Assembly: GCF_037935975.1 (NCBI RefSeq)
Contig: NZ_CP149817.1
Location: 2,976,001 to 3,040,000 of the forward strand
Source of the DNA: Teredinibacter turnerae
GTDB lineage: Bacteria; Pseudomonadota; Gammaproteobacteria; Pseudomonadales; Cellvibrionaceae
Direction of reading: 5' to 3'
DNA: 64,000 nucleotides
This document shows positions 34,388 through 44,378 of this stretch, piece by piece. Positions within the stretch are counted from its first letter, which is position 1, and each line of letters opens with the position of its first letter. The translations under genes were made by a program, and so were the position numbers. The notes under the pieces were generated by a model. That model saw only the letters and a list, made by a program, of their open reading frames with translations. It searched no databases and was not told the DNA's origin.

Positions 34388-35554
34388 TTATTGAAGGTTC
34401 GCCGCAAGTTCAGCAGCGTTATCGACGGGTACCGGGTCTACTGTGCTCTGCGGGCGCACACGAGACAGGCCACCCACAACCACACGGTCGCCAGAGTTGA
34501 GCCCTTCTCGGACGACGCGCTGGCCGCGAATCTGATCACCCAGCTTCACCTCACGGTATTGCACGGTGTTGTTCGCATCGACAACGTAGACGAATTTGCG
34601 ATCCTGGTTAGTACCAATGGCGCGCTCGGGAATCACGTATTCGGCCCGCTTGCTGGCAGAGCCAATTCGCACATTTGCAAACATGCCGGGCACCAGGCGA
34701 CCACTCTCATTCGGAAAGATCGCGCGAGCACGAATGGTCCCACTGTTGGAGTCCAGCTGATTGTCGAAGGCGTAGAGCTTGCCTTTAAGCGTACCGTCGC
34801 CACTTGCCTGGGCGCCGTCGCCGAAACTCAACGTAACAGGCATCGTGTTCGATTCTGAACCGCTTGCAGCAAGATGCAGGTAGGTTTGCTCGTCCACGCG
34901 AAAGTCCGCATAAACCCGTTTGTGATCAACAATAGTGGTTAACAAAGGAGCATTGGCACCTGCTCCCACGATATTGCCGGCAGTTAGCTCTGCGCGGCCA
35001 ACACGACCCGCGATGGGCGCTACTACGTGGGCATATTCCAGATCCAGCTTGGCGTTTAACAACTGGCTCTCAGCCTGTAAGATGGCGGCTTTCGCGACAT
35101 CGTCGGCAGTGAGTGACTCATCGAAACGGCTTTGCGAGATAAGTTTGTTGCCCAGCAGCTCCTGGGATCGCTGCAAGTCTTGCCCGGTAAGGCGCGCCCT
35201 GGCTTTCGCAGTGGCCAGGCTGGCTTCCGCCTGCTTCACTGCGGCTTCGAAGGGACGTGGATCGATAACGAACAGGAGCTGGCCTTTCTCGACCAGTTCG
35301 CCGTCACTGAACATCACCTGCTCAATCCGCCCACTCACGAGGGGGCGCACGTCGACACGTTCGACTGCGGTGATACGGCCGGAGAAATTGCTCCATTGGC
35401 GCAATTCGTTGGCCTTCATCTCAAGCACTTCCACTTTCGGAGCACTTTGCTGGGCATAAAGCTTGGGGGCAAAACTGGTAAGCAGAGAAAACACGGTAAG
35501 AAATACAGGGTGAGCAATAGCTGCTCGCCCCATGAGCGAGTATCTAGGTGACAT
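34388..35554 (-). CDS. RND efflux periplasmic adaptor (AcrA/MFP type)
   Basis: 388 aa. An N-terminal hydrophobic leader ends near SFAPKLYAQQ; no lipobox Cys is seen, unlike AcrA. The domains follow the family order: barrel-sandwich strand (VDVRPLVSGRIEQVMFSDG), coiled-coil hairpin (FEAAVKQAEASLATAKARA), lipoyl half (VVAPIAGRVGRAELTAGN), and a C-terminal membrane-proximal domain. The ATG at 35554 has GAGGAATT 7 bp upstream and removes 30 residues from the open frame. It should link the permease to an outer-membrane channel. Expression is likely controlled by the divergent TetR gene through palindromes at 35620 and 35803. Confidence 0.93.
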   Translation of the reverse strand: MSPRYSLMGRAAIAHPVFLTVFSLLTSFAPKLYAQQSAPKVEVLEMKANELRQWSNFSGRITAVERVDVRPLVSGRIEQVMFSDGELVEKGQLLFVIDPRPFEAAVKQAEASLATAKARARLTGQDLQRSQELLGNKLISQSRFDESLTADDVAKAAILQAESQLLNAKLDLEYAHVVAPIAGRVGRAELTAGNIVGAGANAPLLTTIVDHKRVYADFRVDEQTYLHLAASGSESNTMPVTLSFGDGAQASGDGTLKGKLYAFDNQLDSNSGTIRARAIFPNESGRLVPGMFANVRIGSASKRAEYVIPERAIGTNQDRKFVYVVDANNTVQYREVKLGDQIRGQRVVREGLNSGDRVVVGGLSRVRPQSTVDPVPVDNAAELAANLQ

Positions 35555-35619
35555 AACAATTCCTCGGCGATTGAACAGGCGGGGCTGGCATAGGCCAGTC
35601 GACAAGATGAAGAAACTGT

Positions 35620-35637
35620 ACATACCGGTCGGTATGT
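35620..35637. promoter_or_regulatory. Palindromic TetR-type operator 1
   Basis: Perfect 18-bp palindrome ACATACCGGTCGGTATGT, 65 bp upstream of the adaptor start codon. It has the dyad ACATACCG/CGGTATGT typical of TetR/AcrR repressor sites. Confidence 0.8.
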
Positions 35638-35802
35638 TCGTCAAGCGAAAATGTTACTCCACCTGGGTGAATAGGTAACACGAGTCGTTATTTATCTTTT
35701 AATAACAATAGGTTGTAACGCTTACCTTAAGTAAAATAAATTAGCTGAAATAGACATGTTTCCGTGCTAAGGTACGCTTAAAACCGAAGTGTCACAAAAC
35801 CG

Positions 35803-35820
35803 ACATACCGGTCGGTTTAG
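35803..35820. promoter_or_regulatory. Palindromic TetR-type operator 2
   Basis: Copy of operator 1 with the left half exact (ACATACCG) and the right half CGGTTTAG, about 80 bp upstream of the tetR start. It probably mediates autoregulation. Confidence 0.75.
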
Positions 35821-35898
35821 AACTAAAACTGCCGCCAGCGGTCACAGTGACCATCAGCCAATCAGGTTCACGAGGAAGTAACGGGTAATATATGCGCC

Positions 35899-36525
35899 AT
35901 GTCTAATAACATAGAAACACGCGAACGCCTGCTCGAAACAGCGTTAAACTTGTTGTGGAGACGCAATTATAACGCCGTGGGGGTGAACGAAATCTGTAAG
36001 CAAGCCGGTGTGACTAAAGGAAGCTTTTACCACCATTTTGAGTCTAAAGCGGCGCTCTTTTGCCAGGCGAGTGAGTATGCGTGGCAATCCACCAAGCAAG
36101 TGGTGGATGAGATCATGTCACCCATGAACCCGCCCCTTGAGCAGCTCAAACGCTACCTTCGGTTTGTCTTCTCGCGAAAGTTTGATATGGACGCAGGAAC
36201 GGTAAGAGATTGCTCTTACACATTTTCAGCCAGCGAACTCGGTTGCGATTTCGACAGAATTGCACAAACGCAGCGGGATATCCTCCAACGATCTATCACC
36301 TATAACCGGGCACTGATTCAAACATTGAAGCAGGCAGGCTTGCTGGAAAAGGATATATGTGCCGATTCTACTGCCCGCTTGTTCGCTCAATACTTCCACG
36401 GAATGATGAGTTTTGCCCGTATAGAGAACAACTTCGAGGCGATAAAAACGGATATGACAATTGCAATTTTCCGACTTTTAGGTCTAAAGCAGGAATATTG
36501 GTTCGATCCGTTTGACGACGCCTGA
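35899..36525 (+). CDS. TetR/AcrR family repressor
   Basis: 208 aa. The N-terminal helix-turn-helix domain is RERLLETALNLLWRRNYNAVGVNEICKQAGVTKGSFYHHFESKAAL. The C-terminal ligand domain is of the TetR_C_33-like type (residues 80-190) and includes DAGTVRDCSYTFSASELGCD. It is divergent from the RND genes and faces the two 18-bp palindromes, so it most likely represses the pump and itself until a toxic ligand binds. No stretch is missing. Confidence 0.93.
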   Translation: MSNNIETRERLLETALNLLWRRNYNAVGVNEICKQAGVTKGSFYHHFESKAALFCQASEYAWQSTKQVVDEIMSPMNPPLEQLKRYLRFVFSRKFDMDAGTVRDCSYTFSASELGCDFDRIAQTQRDILQRSITYNRALIQTLKQAGLLEKDICADSTARLFAQYFHGMMSFARIENNFEAIKTDMTIAIFRLLGLKQEYWFDPFDDA

Positions 36526-36759
36526 TACCAAGACCCGCCAGACTTGAGTACAAATTTCGTGCGCGGGCTGAAGTTTGCTCGCTAAATAATTGGCTTTTAA
36601 GGCGAAATTGACCTGTTGTTAGGAAAAATTTGCGGAACCAATTCGGGCATAATCACTCTTTTGAGTGAAAGCGCTATGCTATATTTGCTGATACGCCGCA
36701 GTTTTGCGCTCTTGAGTCAGCGCGCTGTCAAACGTTTATTTGCCAGGTAAAACCGGACT

Positions 36760-38865
36760 ATGCCTTCTATAAAAACTCTAAGCCGATTTTTGCTCATTTC
36801 GCTACTTTTCTCTTCCGTAGCCTGGGCCACAATAATTCCGCCGCTACAGTACACCGAGAAACAATCGGATACTCTTAAAGAAGTTATCAGCCGCTTGCAT
36901 TCACACCACTACCGTGATCAACCGGTGGACGACGCACTCTCACAAAAATTCCTTGCGAAATACCTGGAAACACTCGACCCGGCACGAATGTTCTTCTACG
37001 CCAAGGATGTTGAGGGCTTTGAAAAGAACGCCATCAAATTCGACGATTACTTTCGCAAAGGCGATCTTGGCCCGGGATTCGACATCTACCACACCTACCG
37101 CCAGAGGCTGGTATCACGCCTTGAGCAGGTAATAGACCTGCTGGAGGACGACTCGGTGAATTTCCGCTTCGATCAAAATGACAGTATTGTTATCGACAGA
37201 GAGGAACTGCCCTGGCCGAACACACGCGCGGAAGCCGATGATCTTTGGTTTAAACGCATAAAACTGAGCCTGCTCAACCTCAAACTCGCGGGCAAAACTG
37301 TGCCGGAAGCGCGAGAAACTGTTGCACGACGCTACAAAAACCAGCTTAACCGCATAAAGCAGCAGGACGGCACCGACGTTTTCGAAACCATGGTGAATGC
37401 CTTAACCATGCTGTACGACCCGCATACCAATTATTGGAGTGAGCGCACATCGAAAAACTTCGATATCAACATGTCGCTCTCGCTTGAAGGCATCGGAGCT
37501 GTCCTTCAATCAGAAGACGAATTCACCAAAGTTGTCCGCCTGGTACCAGGTGGACCCGCCGACAAACAGGGCCAGCTAAAAGCGGCCGATCGTGTCGTCG
37601 GCGTCGGCCAGGGTTCCGACGGTGAACTGGTGGATATTGTGGGCTGGCGCCTCGACGAAGTGGTGAACATGATTCGCGGCCCTAAAAATACCACTGTTCG
37701 ACTTGAAGTCCTGCCAAGTGATGCGCCCGCTAACGGCGAAACCCAGACAATCAGCATCCGACGCGGCAAGGTGAAACTGGAGGATCAGGCCGCCAAAAAA
37801 GCCGTTATGGAGCTGGGTGATGGCGACACCACTTACAAAATCGGCGTAATTCACCTGCCTGCGTTCTATATCGATTTCCAGGCCCAAAACAACCGGGACC
37901 CGAACTACAAAAGCAGTAAGCGTGATGTGGCCCGCCTGCTTGACGAGCTGAGCAAGGAAAACGTCGACGGGGTTATTCTGGATTTGCGCAACAATGGCGG
38001 CGGCTCACTCTACGAGGCGACCATGCTTACCGACCTGTTCATTGATCAGGGGCCAGTCGTCCAGATACGCACTCCCGACAACCGCATCAACCGCCACCAC
38101 CGCTCCAATTCAAAGGCGAGATACCGCGGCCCGCTGATTGTATTGGTTAACCGTTTGAGCGCTTCAGCATCGGAAATTTTCGCTGGGGCAATCCAGGACT
38201 ATCAGCGCGGGTTAATCGTGGGCTCTCAGTCGTTCGGCAAAGGCACTGTGCAGTCTGTGACCGATTTGCTCGAGGGCAAGCTGAAAATCACTGAATCCAA
38301 GTTTTATCGAGTATCTGGCGACAGCACGCAGCACCGGGGCGTAATCCCCGACATCTCACTACCGGTGATGATCGACACCGACGAAGTGGGAGAGTCTGCA
38401 TACGAGAACGCGCTGCCATGGGATCAGATTCACGAGGTTCCCCACGCGCGTTATTACAATATCCAGGCGTTTTTACCTGAGCTGATTGCCGATCATGACA
38501 AACGCGTAAAAACCGATCCGGATTTCAATTTTATTCTTGACCAAATAGCCATGATGGAAAAAAACAAGGACAAGAAGAGCGTTTCGCTTAACGAAAAGTC
38601 GCGCATCGCAGAAAAAGAATCCCTCGAACGGGAAGCCATGGATATAGACAACAAGCGACGTATTGGAAAGCACCTGGAGCCATACAAAACCCTGGAGGAG
38701 TACCGCTCCTCCGAGGAAGAGGAACAGGACGATGAGCAGGTAGCCCAGAATCAGTATGAAATCGATGTGGACGGTGATACCCTGTTAATCGAAACCGGCA
38801 ATATCATGGTCGACATGATCCGCATACTGTCTACCGATGCAGTAAAACAGGCGTCTAACTTCTAG
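36760..38865 (+). CDS. prc: Carboxy-terminal processing protease Prc (Tsp)
   Basis: 701 aa, slightly longer than E. coli Prc. Signal peptide MPSIKTLSRFLLISLLFSSVAWA, an N-terminal helical DUF3340-like segment with LAKYLETLDPARMFFYAKD, a PDZ domain (about 235-330, including LEGIGAVLQSEDEFTKVVRLVPGGPA), then the S41 serine/lysine core: LRNNGGGSLYEA, RLSASASEIFAGAIQDY (Ser) and SQSFGKGTVQS (Lys). The C-terminal DUF3340 helices end with VDMIRILSTDAVKQASNF. It degrades tagged or misfolded periplasmic proteins and trims PBP3-type substrates. It is monocistronic with its own terminator. Confidence 0.96.
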   Translation: MPSIKTLSRFLLISLLFSSVAWATIIPPLQYTEKQSDTLKEVISRLHSHHYRDQPVDDALSQKFLAKYLETLDPARMFFYAKDVEGFEKNAIKFDDYFRKGDLGPGFDIYHTYRQRLVSRLEQVIDLLEDDSVNFRFDQNDSIVIDREELPWPNTRAEADDLWFKRIKLSLLNLKLAGKTVPEARETVARRYKNQLNRIKQQDGTDVFETMVNALTMLYDPHTNYWSERTSKNFDINMSLSLEGIGAVLQSEDEFTKVVRLVPGGPADKQGQLKAADRVVGVGQGSDGELVDIVGWRLDEVVNMIRGPKNTTVRLEVLPSDAPANGETQTISIRRGKVKLEDQAAKKAVMELGDGDTTYKIGVIHLPAFYIDFQAQNNRDPNYKSSKRDVARLLDELSKENVDGVILDLRNNGGGSLYEATMLTDLFIDQGPVVQIRTPDNRINRHHRSNSKARYRGPLIVLVNRLSASASEIFAGAIQDYQRGLIVGSQSFGKGTVQSVTDLLEGKLKITESKFYRVSGDSTQHRGVIPDISLPVMIDTDEVGESAYENALPWDQIHEVPHARYYNIQAFLPELIADHDKRVKTDPDFNFILDQIAMMEKNKDKKSVSLNEKSRIAEKESLEREAMDIDNKRRIGKHLEPYKTLEEYRSSEEEEQDDEQVAQNQYEIDVDGDTLLIETGNIMVDMIRILSTDAVKQASNF

Positions 38866-38900
38866 AGCCCTTGCACGACTCGACTATTTTGGTATTCCCA

Positions 38901-38927
38901 AGCCCGGCTGCCCTGCCGGGCTTTTTC
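38901..38927 (+). terminator. Rho-independent terminator after prc
   Basis: AGCCCGGC (38901-38908) pairs with GCCGGGCT (38915-38922), followed by TTTTT. Confidence 0.9.
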
Positions 38928-39041
38928 GTTTAACTAACCGCAGTTGCGATAACTTACGACAGAATTGTTATAGCGGGACTTATAGGTACGCTTCAGGGAC
39001 GTTTCGCTTGAGCGTACCCCGTACGTAAAGAGGAGAATTCA

Positions 39042-39863
39042 TTGGCCATTACCTGTGTATCGTTTAACGTAAACAGTATCCGCACACGATTACATCAATT
39101 AGAAGCGGTGATAGAGAAATATAACCCAGACTTTATTGGGCTGCAGGAAACTAAAGTTGCTGACGAAAATTTCCCTCGCGAAGATATTGAGCGACTAGGC
39201 TATCACGTCGAGTTTCTTGGTCAAAAAACCCACTACGGGGTTGCGCTCATGTCGAAAACGCCTTTTTTATCGAGCCAAAAAGGCTTTTCCACTGACAGTG
39301 ACGAAGCACAAAAGCGTTTTATTCTCGGGCAATTCGACATTGGTGCTGACAAACCGCTTACCGTCATGAACGGCTATTTCCCTCAAGGCGAGAGCAACAC
39401 CCATCCGGTTAAATTCCCAAACAAGCGCAATTTTTATAGCGATCTACAGTCGCTTCTAACTGGCCAGTATTCGCCGGAAGACAATCTTGTTGTGATGGGC
39501 GATATGAACATTTCACCGCAGGATATCGACATAGGTATCGGCGAAGACAACCGTAAACGCTGGTTGCGGTCGGGTAAATGTAGCTTTTTGCCTGAGGAGC
39601 GAGAGTGGCTCGACAGGCTGTTAAGTTGGGGGCTGTACGATACGCTGCGCAAATTGCAACCGGACGCCGACGACCTTTACAGCTGGTTTGACTACCGCAG
39701 CCGTGGCTACGAGCGCGAGCCACGTCGTGGCCTGCGTATCGATTTAATTTTAGCGACTCAACGACTGGTGGAAAAATGTTCTAACGCGGGTATCGATCTG
39801 GAGATTCGCGGCATGGAAAAACCATCTGATCACTGCCCTATTTGGGCGGAGTTCTCGCTGTAA
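39042..39863 (+). CDS. xthA: Exodeoxyribonuclease III
   Basis: 273 aa of the ExoIII branch of the EEP fold. Catalytic segments are SFNVNSIRTRLHQL, GLQETKVAD (metal Glu), GYFPQGES, VVMGDMNISPQ, SWFDYRSRGY and the final KPSDHCPIWAEF (His). It removes AP sites and 3'-blocking groups in base-excision repair. Translation starts at a TTG; the ribosome site GAGGAG is 7 bp upstream, and no ATG lies nearby in frame. It is monocistronic, with a bidirectional terminator downstream. Confidence 0.95.
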   Translation: MAITCVSFNVNSIRTRLHQLEAVIEKYNPDFIGLQETKVADENFPREDIERLGYHVEFLGQKTHYGVALMSKTPFLSSQKGFSTDSDEAQKRFILGQFDIGADKPLTVMNGYFPQGESNTHPVKFPNKRNFYSDLQSLLTGQYSPEDNLVVMGDMNISPQDIDIGIGEDNRKRWLRSGKCSFLPEEREWLDRLLSWGLYDTLRKLQPDADDLYSWFDYRSRGYEREPRRGLRIDLILATQRLVEKCSNAGIDLEIRGMEKPSDHCPIWAEFSL

Positions 39864-39915
39864 AAGTACACGTACAATCTTAATCAAGTAGTGCCAGGTA
39901 TTTGGTGGGTACTGT

Positions 39916-39946
39916 AAAAAAGCGAGCTTACGGTGCTCGCTTTTTT
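39916..39946. terminator. Bidirectional terminator between xthA and the sensor gene
   Basis: AGCGAGC (39921-39927) pairs with GCTCGCT (39935-39941), flanked by six A on one side and six T on the other, so it works on both strands for two convergent genes. Confidence 0.9.
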
Positions 39947-39966
39947 GTGTCATGCGCAAACTACAA

Positions 39967-42156
39967 TCATTCCAGAAACTGTTTTAAATGAGCCCAGTGT
40001 TCAACCGTTCGCTTCAGCTTGCGGTCGTCACAGTTCATAATAATATAATCGTCTATTCCAAGTTCATAAACACCAGACGGATGCTCCACAGACGCATCGC
40101 TCACCCCCAGGATCGGCAACAGCGATTCTTCGTCGTTTGCAGCTTCCTCCTCTCGAATAGTATCAACGGCATGCACCAGTTGAGTCTCGCCATCGCAATC
40201 AATCAACACCGCATGTAGTTTTAGCTTTTTAATCTGTGCGGCGAGCTTTTCGCTGTTCGCGCAACGATGTACAACTATGCCATCAAACAAAGCGGTCTCT
40301 ATCCGGGTTATCAGCTTCTCCCGCTCGCTCAATACCAGGATTGCCAGCTCAGCCGTTTTAGCCTGTGCGGCCTCTTCAACCTCTACCCCGGGGATCACCT
40401 GGTGATCGTCATCCTTCACGTCGTAAACCGTATTGAACGCGTTTTCGAGCTCAAATAAACCAACGGGCTTACTCACCATATGCACAAACTCTGTTTGCAC
40501 AAACCCTTCTGATATGAGATTCCGCTGTTGGCGTGGACTTGCCGCAATCAATTGGTGGGTATAACGCAGCTCTGGGTGCTCCGCGAGAGCATTGTTAAAT
40601 TCACGGGCCTCGTTATCGCCTTCCTCCATAAAATACAGCACGGCTTCGATGGGCCTACCTTCTTTGTAGCTGGCCGCCAACTGACTTTGCGCCTTCTTGT
40701 AATTAGGCTCCGAGACAACGGTAAAGCCGAGCGCGTTCAGCTCCCGCCGCTTGATATCCTGAATTCGGATACTCCGATGAACAAGCATAATGGTGTGATT
40801 TTGAAACGAGTTCGCGTGAAAATCCAACTGCCCCGCCTGATCCGCTACGTCGAATTTCGCATCCAGTCGATAGGTGACACCCTCACTGGGAATTTCGTTA
40901 ATTTCAATGCTACCACTCATCAGTTCAGCGATACCCCGAGCGACCGTAAAAGAGAGGTTAGCTTGCGGTAAGATGCCGGCATCTTCACCGAAAAAACGTC
41001 GTTTTTGCTGCTGGCTGGAGAAGCTGGAGATATTAATATAAAGCTCGCCAGCACTCTCATACTCGCGTAGGAACTCCACTTCAAAGAGCACGACGCCTTT
41101 ATCCATATTAGCGATACAGTGGGACAACAGCGTTTTGATAACCTGAGCCAGGCGACTGGCATCGCCTTTTAGCCGCATGGGCAATGTTGGCGACAAAGAG
41201 GTTTCAATCGCAACCCCCCCCAGCTCGGCACTATCGAGGTACTCAGCCACGATATTCTGCAGTTCGTGGCGGATATTGAAAATTTTGCTCTCCAGCTGGA
41301 GCTCTTTGTTGAGTACGCTGTAGAAGTCGTTAACATTATTAAATACGCGAAAAAAGTCGCGCTGCCACTGCAGCGACTGGGCAGATTGCTCAGCCGAACC
41401 ATCCACAGAATTGTTGAGCGCCAACTGGGTTTCTCCCACAATTGTCTGCAGGTCTGCGCGCAGACAGCCAAGAAACTCCCTATAGAGTGCGGCGCTCGCT
41501 CGCGTATCTCGCTTCTCTTCCTCTATCGACTGGGTTTTACGCGCCAATGCATAGGACGCTTCTAATCTCTCCCAGTAATTTTCAGACATCAACCGGCACT
41601 GATGAATGAGAATGACGTAGAACATAATCATCAGCACGCCATACAGCGTCGCGGTAACGCCACCGACGACCAACGCCGCTATAGCAGCGGGCACCAGCCC
41701 AAAAAACTGGTAATACGCGAGAAAGCGTTGATAAGGCGCGAAAGCATGGGCAGTCGTGGAGAAAAATACGACAGTGTATAACCAGAGTAGCGGCGCTTCG
41801 TGACTCATATCCAGGCGCATCGTGATGCTTACCAGAACAAACCCCCACCACATTGCCCCCAGTAAGGTCGCAACGAAATAACTATTGCGCCACCGTTGCG
41901 GGGCACGCGGGTAAATTTGGTAAAAACGGAAGAGAAGCACCCCGCGCAGCAATGTAATCAACGCAAGGCCTGCAGTAAGGACAATGGTCAGTTCGCGGTT
42001 TTCCGCGTAAAACTGACCACCCATCAAGCAAATCAGGTAGGCGATGAAGTTGAATACGAGACCGCGGCGACTGTATTTCGCCATACGCGCATCGGTCTCG
42101 TGCATGATGCGGCGGTCTTTTTGAACTTTGCTGCTGGGTATAAAAAAACTGAACAT
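39967..42156 (-). CDS. Degenerate hybrid histidine kinase-like membrane protein
   Basis: 729 aa. The N-terminal 200 residues hold about six membrane helices. A coiled coil leads into what should be the HisKA dimerisation helix, but the region REFLGCLRADLQTIVGETQLAL has no His where the conserved phospho-acceptor would be. In the ATPase-like domain the Asn box (LLSHCIANMDKG) and the glycine boxes have eroded, although the final LMSGSIEINEIPSEGVTYRL is recognisable. Two receiver-like domains follow (about 470-595 and 600-729); the first lacks the phospho-Asp and the second has LIDCDG, where an Asp could serve. It looks like a pseudokinase scaffold. No response-regulator partner is adjacent. Confidence 0.72.
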   Translation of the reverse strand: MFSFFIPSSKVQKDRRIMHETDARMAKYSRRGLVFNFIAYLICLMGGQFYAENRELTIVLTAGLALITLLRGVLLFRFYQIYPRAPQRWRNSYFVATLLGAMWWGFVLVSITMRLDMSHEAPLLWLYTVVFFSTTAHAFAPYQRFLAYYQFFGLVPAAIAALVVGGVTATLYGVLMIMFYVILIHQCRLMSENYWERLEASYALARKTQSIEEEKRDTRASAALYREFLGCLRADLQTIVGETQLALNNSVDGSAEQSAQSLQWQRDFFRVFNNVNDFYSVLNKELQLESKIFNIRHELQNIVAEYLDSAELGGVAIETSLSPTLPMRLKGDASRLAQVIKTLLSHCIANMDKGVVLFEVEFLREYESAGELYINISSFSSQQQKRRFFGEDAGILPQANLSFTVARGIAELMSGSIEINEIPSEGVTYRLDAKFDVADQAGQLDFHANSFQNHTIMLVHRSIRIQDIKRRELNALGFTVVSEPNYKKAQSQLAASYKEGRPIEAVLYFMEEGDNEAREFNNALAEHPELRYTHQLIAASPRQQRNLISEGFVQTEFVHMVSKPVGLFELENAFNTVYDVKDDDHQVIPGVEVEEAAQAKTAELAILVLSEREKLITRIETALFDGIVVHRCANSEKLAAQIKKLKLHAVLIDCDGETQLVHAVDTIREEEAANDEESLLPILGVSDASVEHPSGVYELGIDDYIIMNCDDRKLKRTVEHWAHLKQFLE

Positions 42157-42365
42157 GAATTACGCGGCTCTACCCTGTTGCGCCTGCTGGCTGACGCTGC
42201 TGGCAACCCCTACCCTGGCTTATGAATATACTGTAACCGCGCACGGCTGGAACCGGCATTTTCAAACACGGCAATTCACTCCGGCTGTCAATGCAATCCT
42301 GTAAGCAGTGTTAAAGTAATAGTATTAATGCAAACCCTGATAATTGGTTAACCGTCATACGATTA

Positions 42366-42384
42366 GGCCTGCGATGCGCAGGCC
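42366..42384 (-). terminator. Possible terminator after etfA
   Basis: GGCCTGCG (42366-42373) pairs with CGCAGGCC (42377-42384), 8 bp. It lies about 65 bp beyond the etfA stop, but no T-tract follows, so this is tentative. Confidence 0.45.
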
Positions 42385-42447
42385 GTGAAAACCGCGTATT
42401 CTACTCCTGCATCCAACAGAGTAACAGTGTGGACTTTGGCGCCGCAA

Positions 42448-43377
42448 TCAGAGCTTTTCGATTAACTCCGGAACTGCTTCGAACAAATCCGCAACCAGAC
42501 CGTAGTCGGCTACCTGAAAGATGGGCGCGTCTTCATCTTTGTTGATCGCCACTATCACTTTCGAATCTTTCATTCCCGCCAAATGCTGAATCGCTCCTGA
42601 GATGCCAACTGCGATGTAGAGATCCGGCGCGACCACTTTACCCGTCTGCCCTACTTGCATATCGTTGGCTACGAACCCCGCATCCACTGCAGCTCGAGAA
42701 GCACCAACCGCAGCCTCAAGCTTATCGGCCAGATCATAAATCAAAGCAAAATTATCACTGCTCTGCACACCGCGACCACCGGAAACAACGACTTTTGCAC
42801 TGGTAAGTTCGGGCCGGTCAGACGTCGCCAACTGCTGCTTGTCGAAACGACTGAGTTCGTTGGTACCCTCCACTTCGACCAATTCCACCTTAGCACTGCC
42901 ACCGTCTGCTAAAGCGGCATCGAACGCTGTGGTTCTGACCGTAAGAAAGATGACTTTATCGGTCGTCTCCACTTTAGCTAATACGTTGCCAGCATACACT
43001 GGCCGCACGAAAACCTGCGCGCTCTCAATGGCAACCACATCAGACAACGGTTGAGCGTCGCTCAGCGCTGCAGCTCGCGGCAAAATATTTTTGCCTGTGG
43101 TGGTTGCCGGCGCGATGACATGGGAATAACTCGGGGCAAGCTTGGCAATCAGTGGTGCCATTGGTTCAGCGAGAAAGTGAGCCAGACTGGCGTCATCTGC
43201 GCGTAGCACCTTGGTAACACCGGCAATCTGTGCTGCCTGTTCCGCTACGTTTTCGCAAGCCACACCAGCAACAAGTAGATGAACATCGTCCGACAGACTA
43301 ACAGCGGCGCTCACTGCATTGAGGCTCGGTGCCTTAATTTCGTTGTTATCGTGTTCTGCTACGACCAGTACGCTCAT
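42448..43377 (-). CDS. etfA: Electron transfer flavoprotein, alpha subunit
   Basis: 309 aa. The FAD-binding C-terminal half is typical: [51 protein letters not shown] and [22 protein letters not shown]. It forms a heterodimer with EtfB and carries electrons from acyl-CoA and other dehydrogenases to ETF-ubiquinone oxidoreductase, which is encoded divergently just beyond etfB. Its start overlaps the etfB stop by 4 bp (ATGA), so the two are translationally coupled. Confidence 0.97.
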   Translation of the reverse strand: MSVLVVAEHDNNEIKAPSLNAVSAAVSLSDDVHLLVAGVACENVAEQAAQIAGVTKVLRADDASLAHFLAEPMAPLIAKLAPSYSHVIAPATTTGKNILPRAAALSDAQPLSDVVAIESAQVFVRPVYAGNVLAKVETTDKVIFLTVRTTAFDAALADGGSAKVELVEVEGTNELSRFDKQQLATSDRPELTSAKVVVSGGRGVQSSDNFALIYDLADKLEAAVGASRAAVDAGFVANDMQVGQTGKVVAPDLYIAVGISGAIQHLAGMKDSKVIVAINKDEDAPIFQVADYGLVADLFEAVPELIEKL

Positions 43378-44126
43378 GAGATCACCTTGGCTTCGTTCTT
43401 CAATTTTTCGATCAGCTCGTCCACACTCGCCACTTTAATTCCGGCTGCCCGTTCCGGCGGAGTACTTACCGATAATAATTTTGTTCTCGGTGCTAAATCC
43501 ACACCCAAGGAGTCTGCAGCAAGCGTCTCCAGCGGTTTCTTTTTCGCTTTCATAATATTGGGCAGGGCGGCATAGCGCGGTTCGTTCAAACGCAGGTCAG
43601 TAGTAACCACGGCTGGCAGCTGTAATTCGAGCGTTTCCAGTCCACCATCTACTTCACGTGTTACATAAATGCCGTTTTCGCCAAACGTGACTTCAGACGC
43701 AAACGTTCCTTGTGGCAAACCGCACAAAGCAGCCAGCATTTGTCCGGTTTGGTTGTTATCGCCATCAATCGATTGTTTTCCCATGATGACCAACCCTGGC
43801 GACTCCTGATCGTAAATTTTGTGCAGTATTTTTGCTATAGCCAAAGGCTCTAAGCTTAGATCAGTTTCAACAAGTATCGCGCGATCAGCACCTAACGCCA
43901 TGGCTGCGCGCAATTGTTCTTGAGCCTTGCTCGGACCGATGCAAACCACAACAACTTCATCAGCCTTGCCGCGCTCCTTAAGGCGAATAGCCTCTTCAAC
44001 AGCGATTTCACAAAAAGGATTGATTGCCATTTTTACATTGGCGAGGTCGACGTCGCTGCCATCACTGTTCGGTCTCACTTTTACGTTGTAATCCACAACG
44101 CGCTTAATAGGCACCATAATTTTCAT
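43374..44126 (-). CDS. etfB: Electron transfer flavoprotein, beta subunit
   Basis: 250 aa. N-terminus [18 protein letters not shown] and the AMP-binding/recognition segments [63 protein letters not shown] identify the family. The adenine nucleotide has a structural role. It is the first gene of the etfBA operon and is divergent from the ETF-QO gene over 252 bp that must hold both promoters. Confidence 0.97.
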   Translation of the reverse strand: MKIMVPIKRVVDYNVKVRPNSDGSDVDLANVKMAINPFCEIAVEEAIRLKERGKADEVVVVCIGPSKAQEQLRAAMALGADRAILVETDLSLEPLAIAKILHKIYDQESPGLVIMGKQSIDGDNNQTGQMLAALCGLPQGTFASEVTFGENGIYVTREVDGGLETLELQLPAVVTTDLRLNEPRYAALPNIMKAKKKPLETLAADSLGVDLAPRTKLLSVSTPPERAAGIKVASVDELIEKLKNEAKVIS

Positions 44127-44378
44127 GACTGCATTCCACTCCCAGCGAACATGTGGTTCATATAAACCAAAGATTCATTAAGTTTAGACTTCATTACCGG
44201 CGTAGTATAGCGTGTCAAAGCTACTGCAAACGTAAATAGTCCGTGTAAAATCGACGGTTTTCACTTTGCCTACATTTGCCAGCAACATAGACGTGTTTGA
44301 ACATTGGATGGCATAAAAATTCCTATTTATACTGATCTATGATTTACCGCGCAGGGCGCGGAAAAAACAAAGAGGAGA

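Larger units (their letters stand above)
35555..35898. promoter_or_regulatory. Divergent promoter region of the RND pump and tetR gene
   Basis: 344 bp between the start codons of the two divergent genes. It contains two matching operators, listed separately. I see no gene. Confidence 0.75.
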
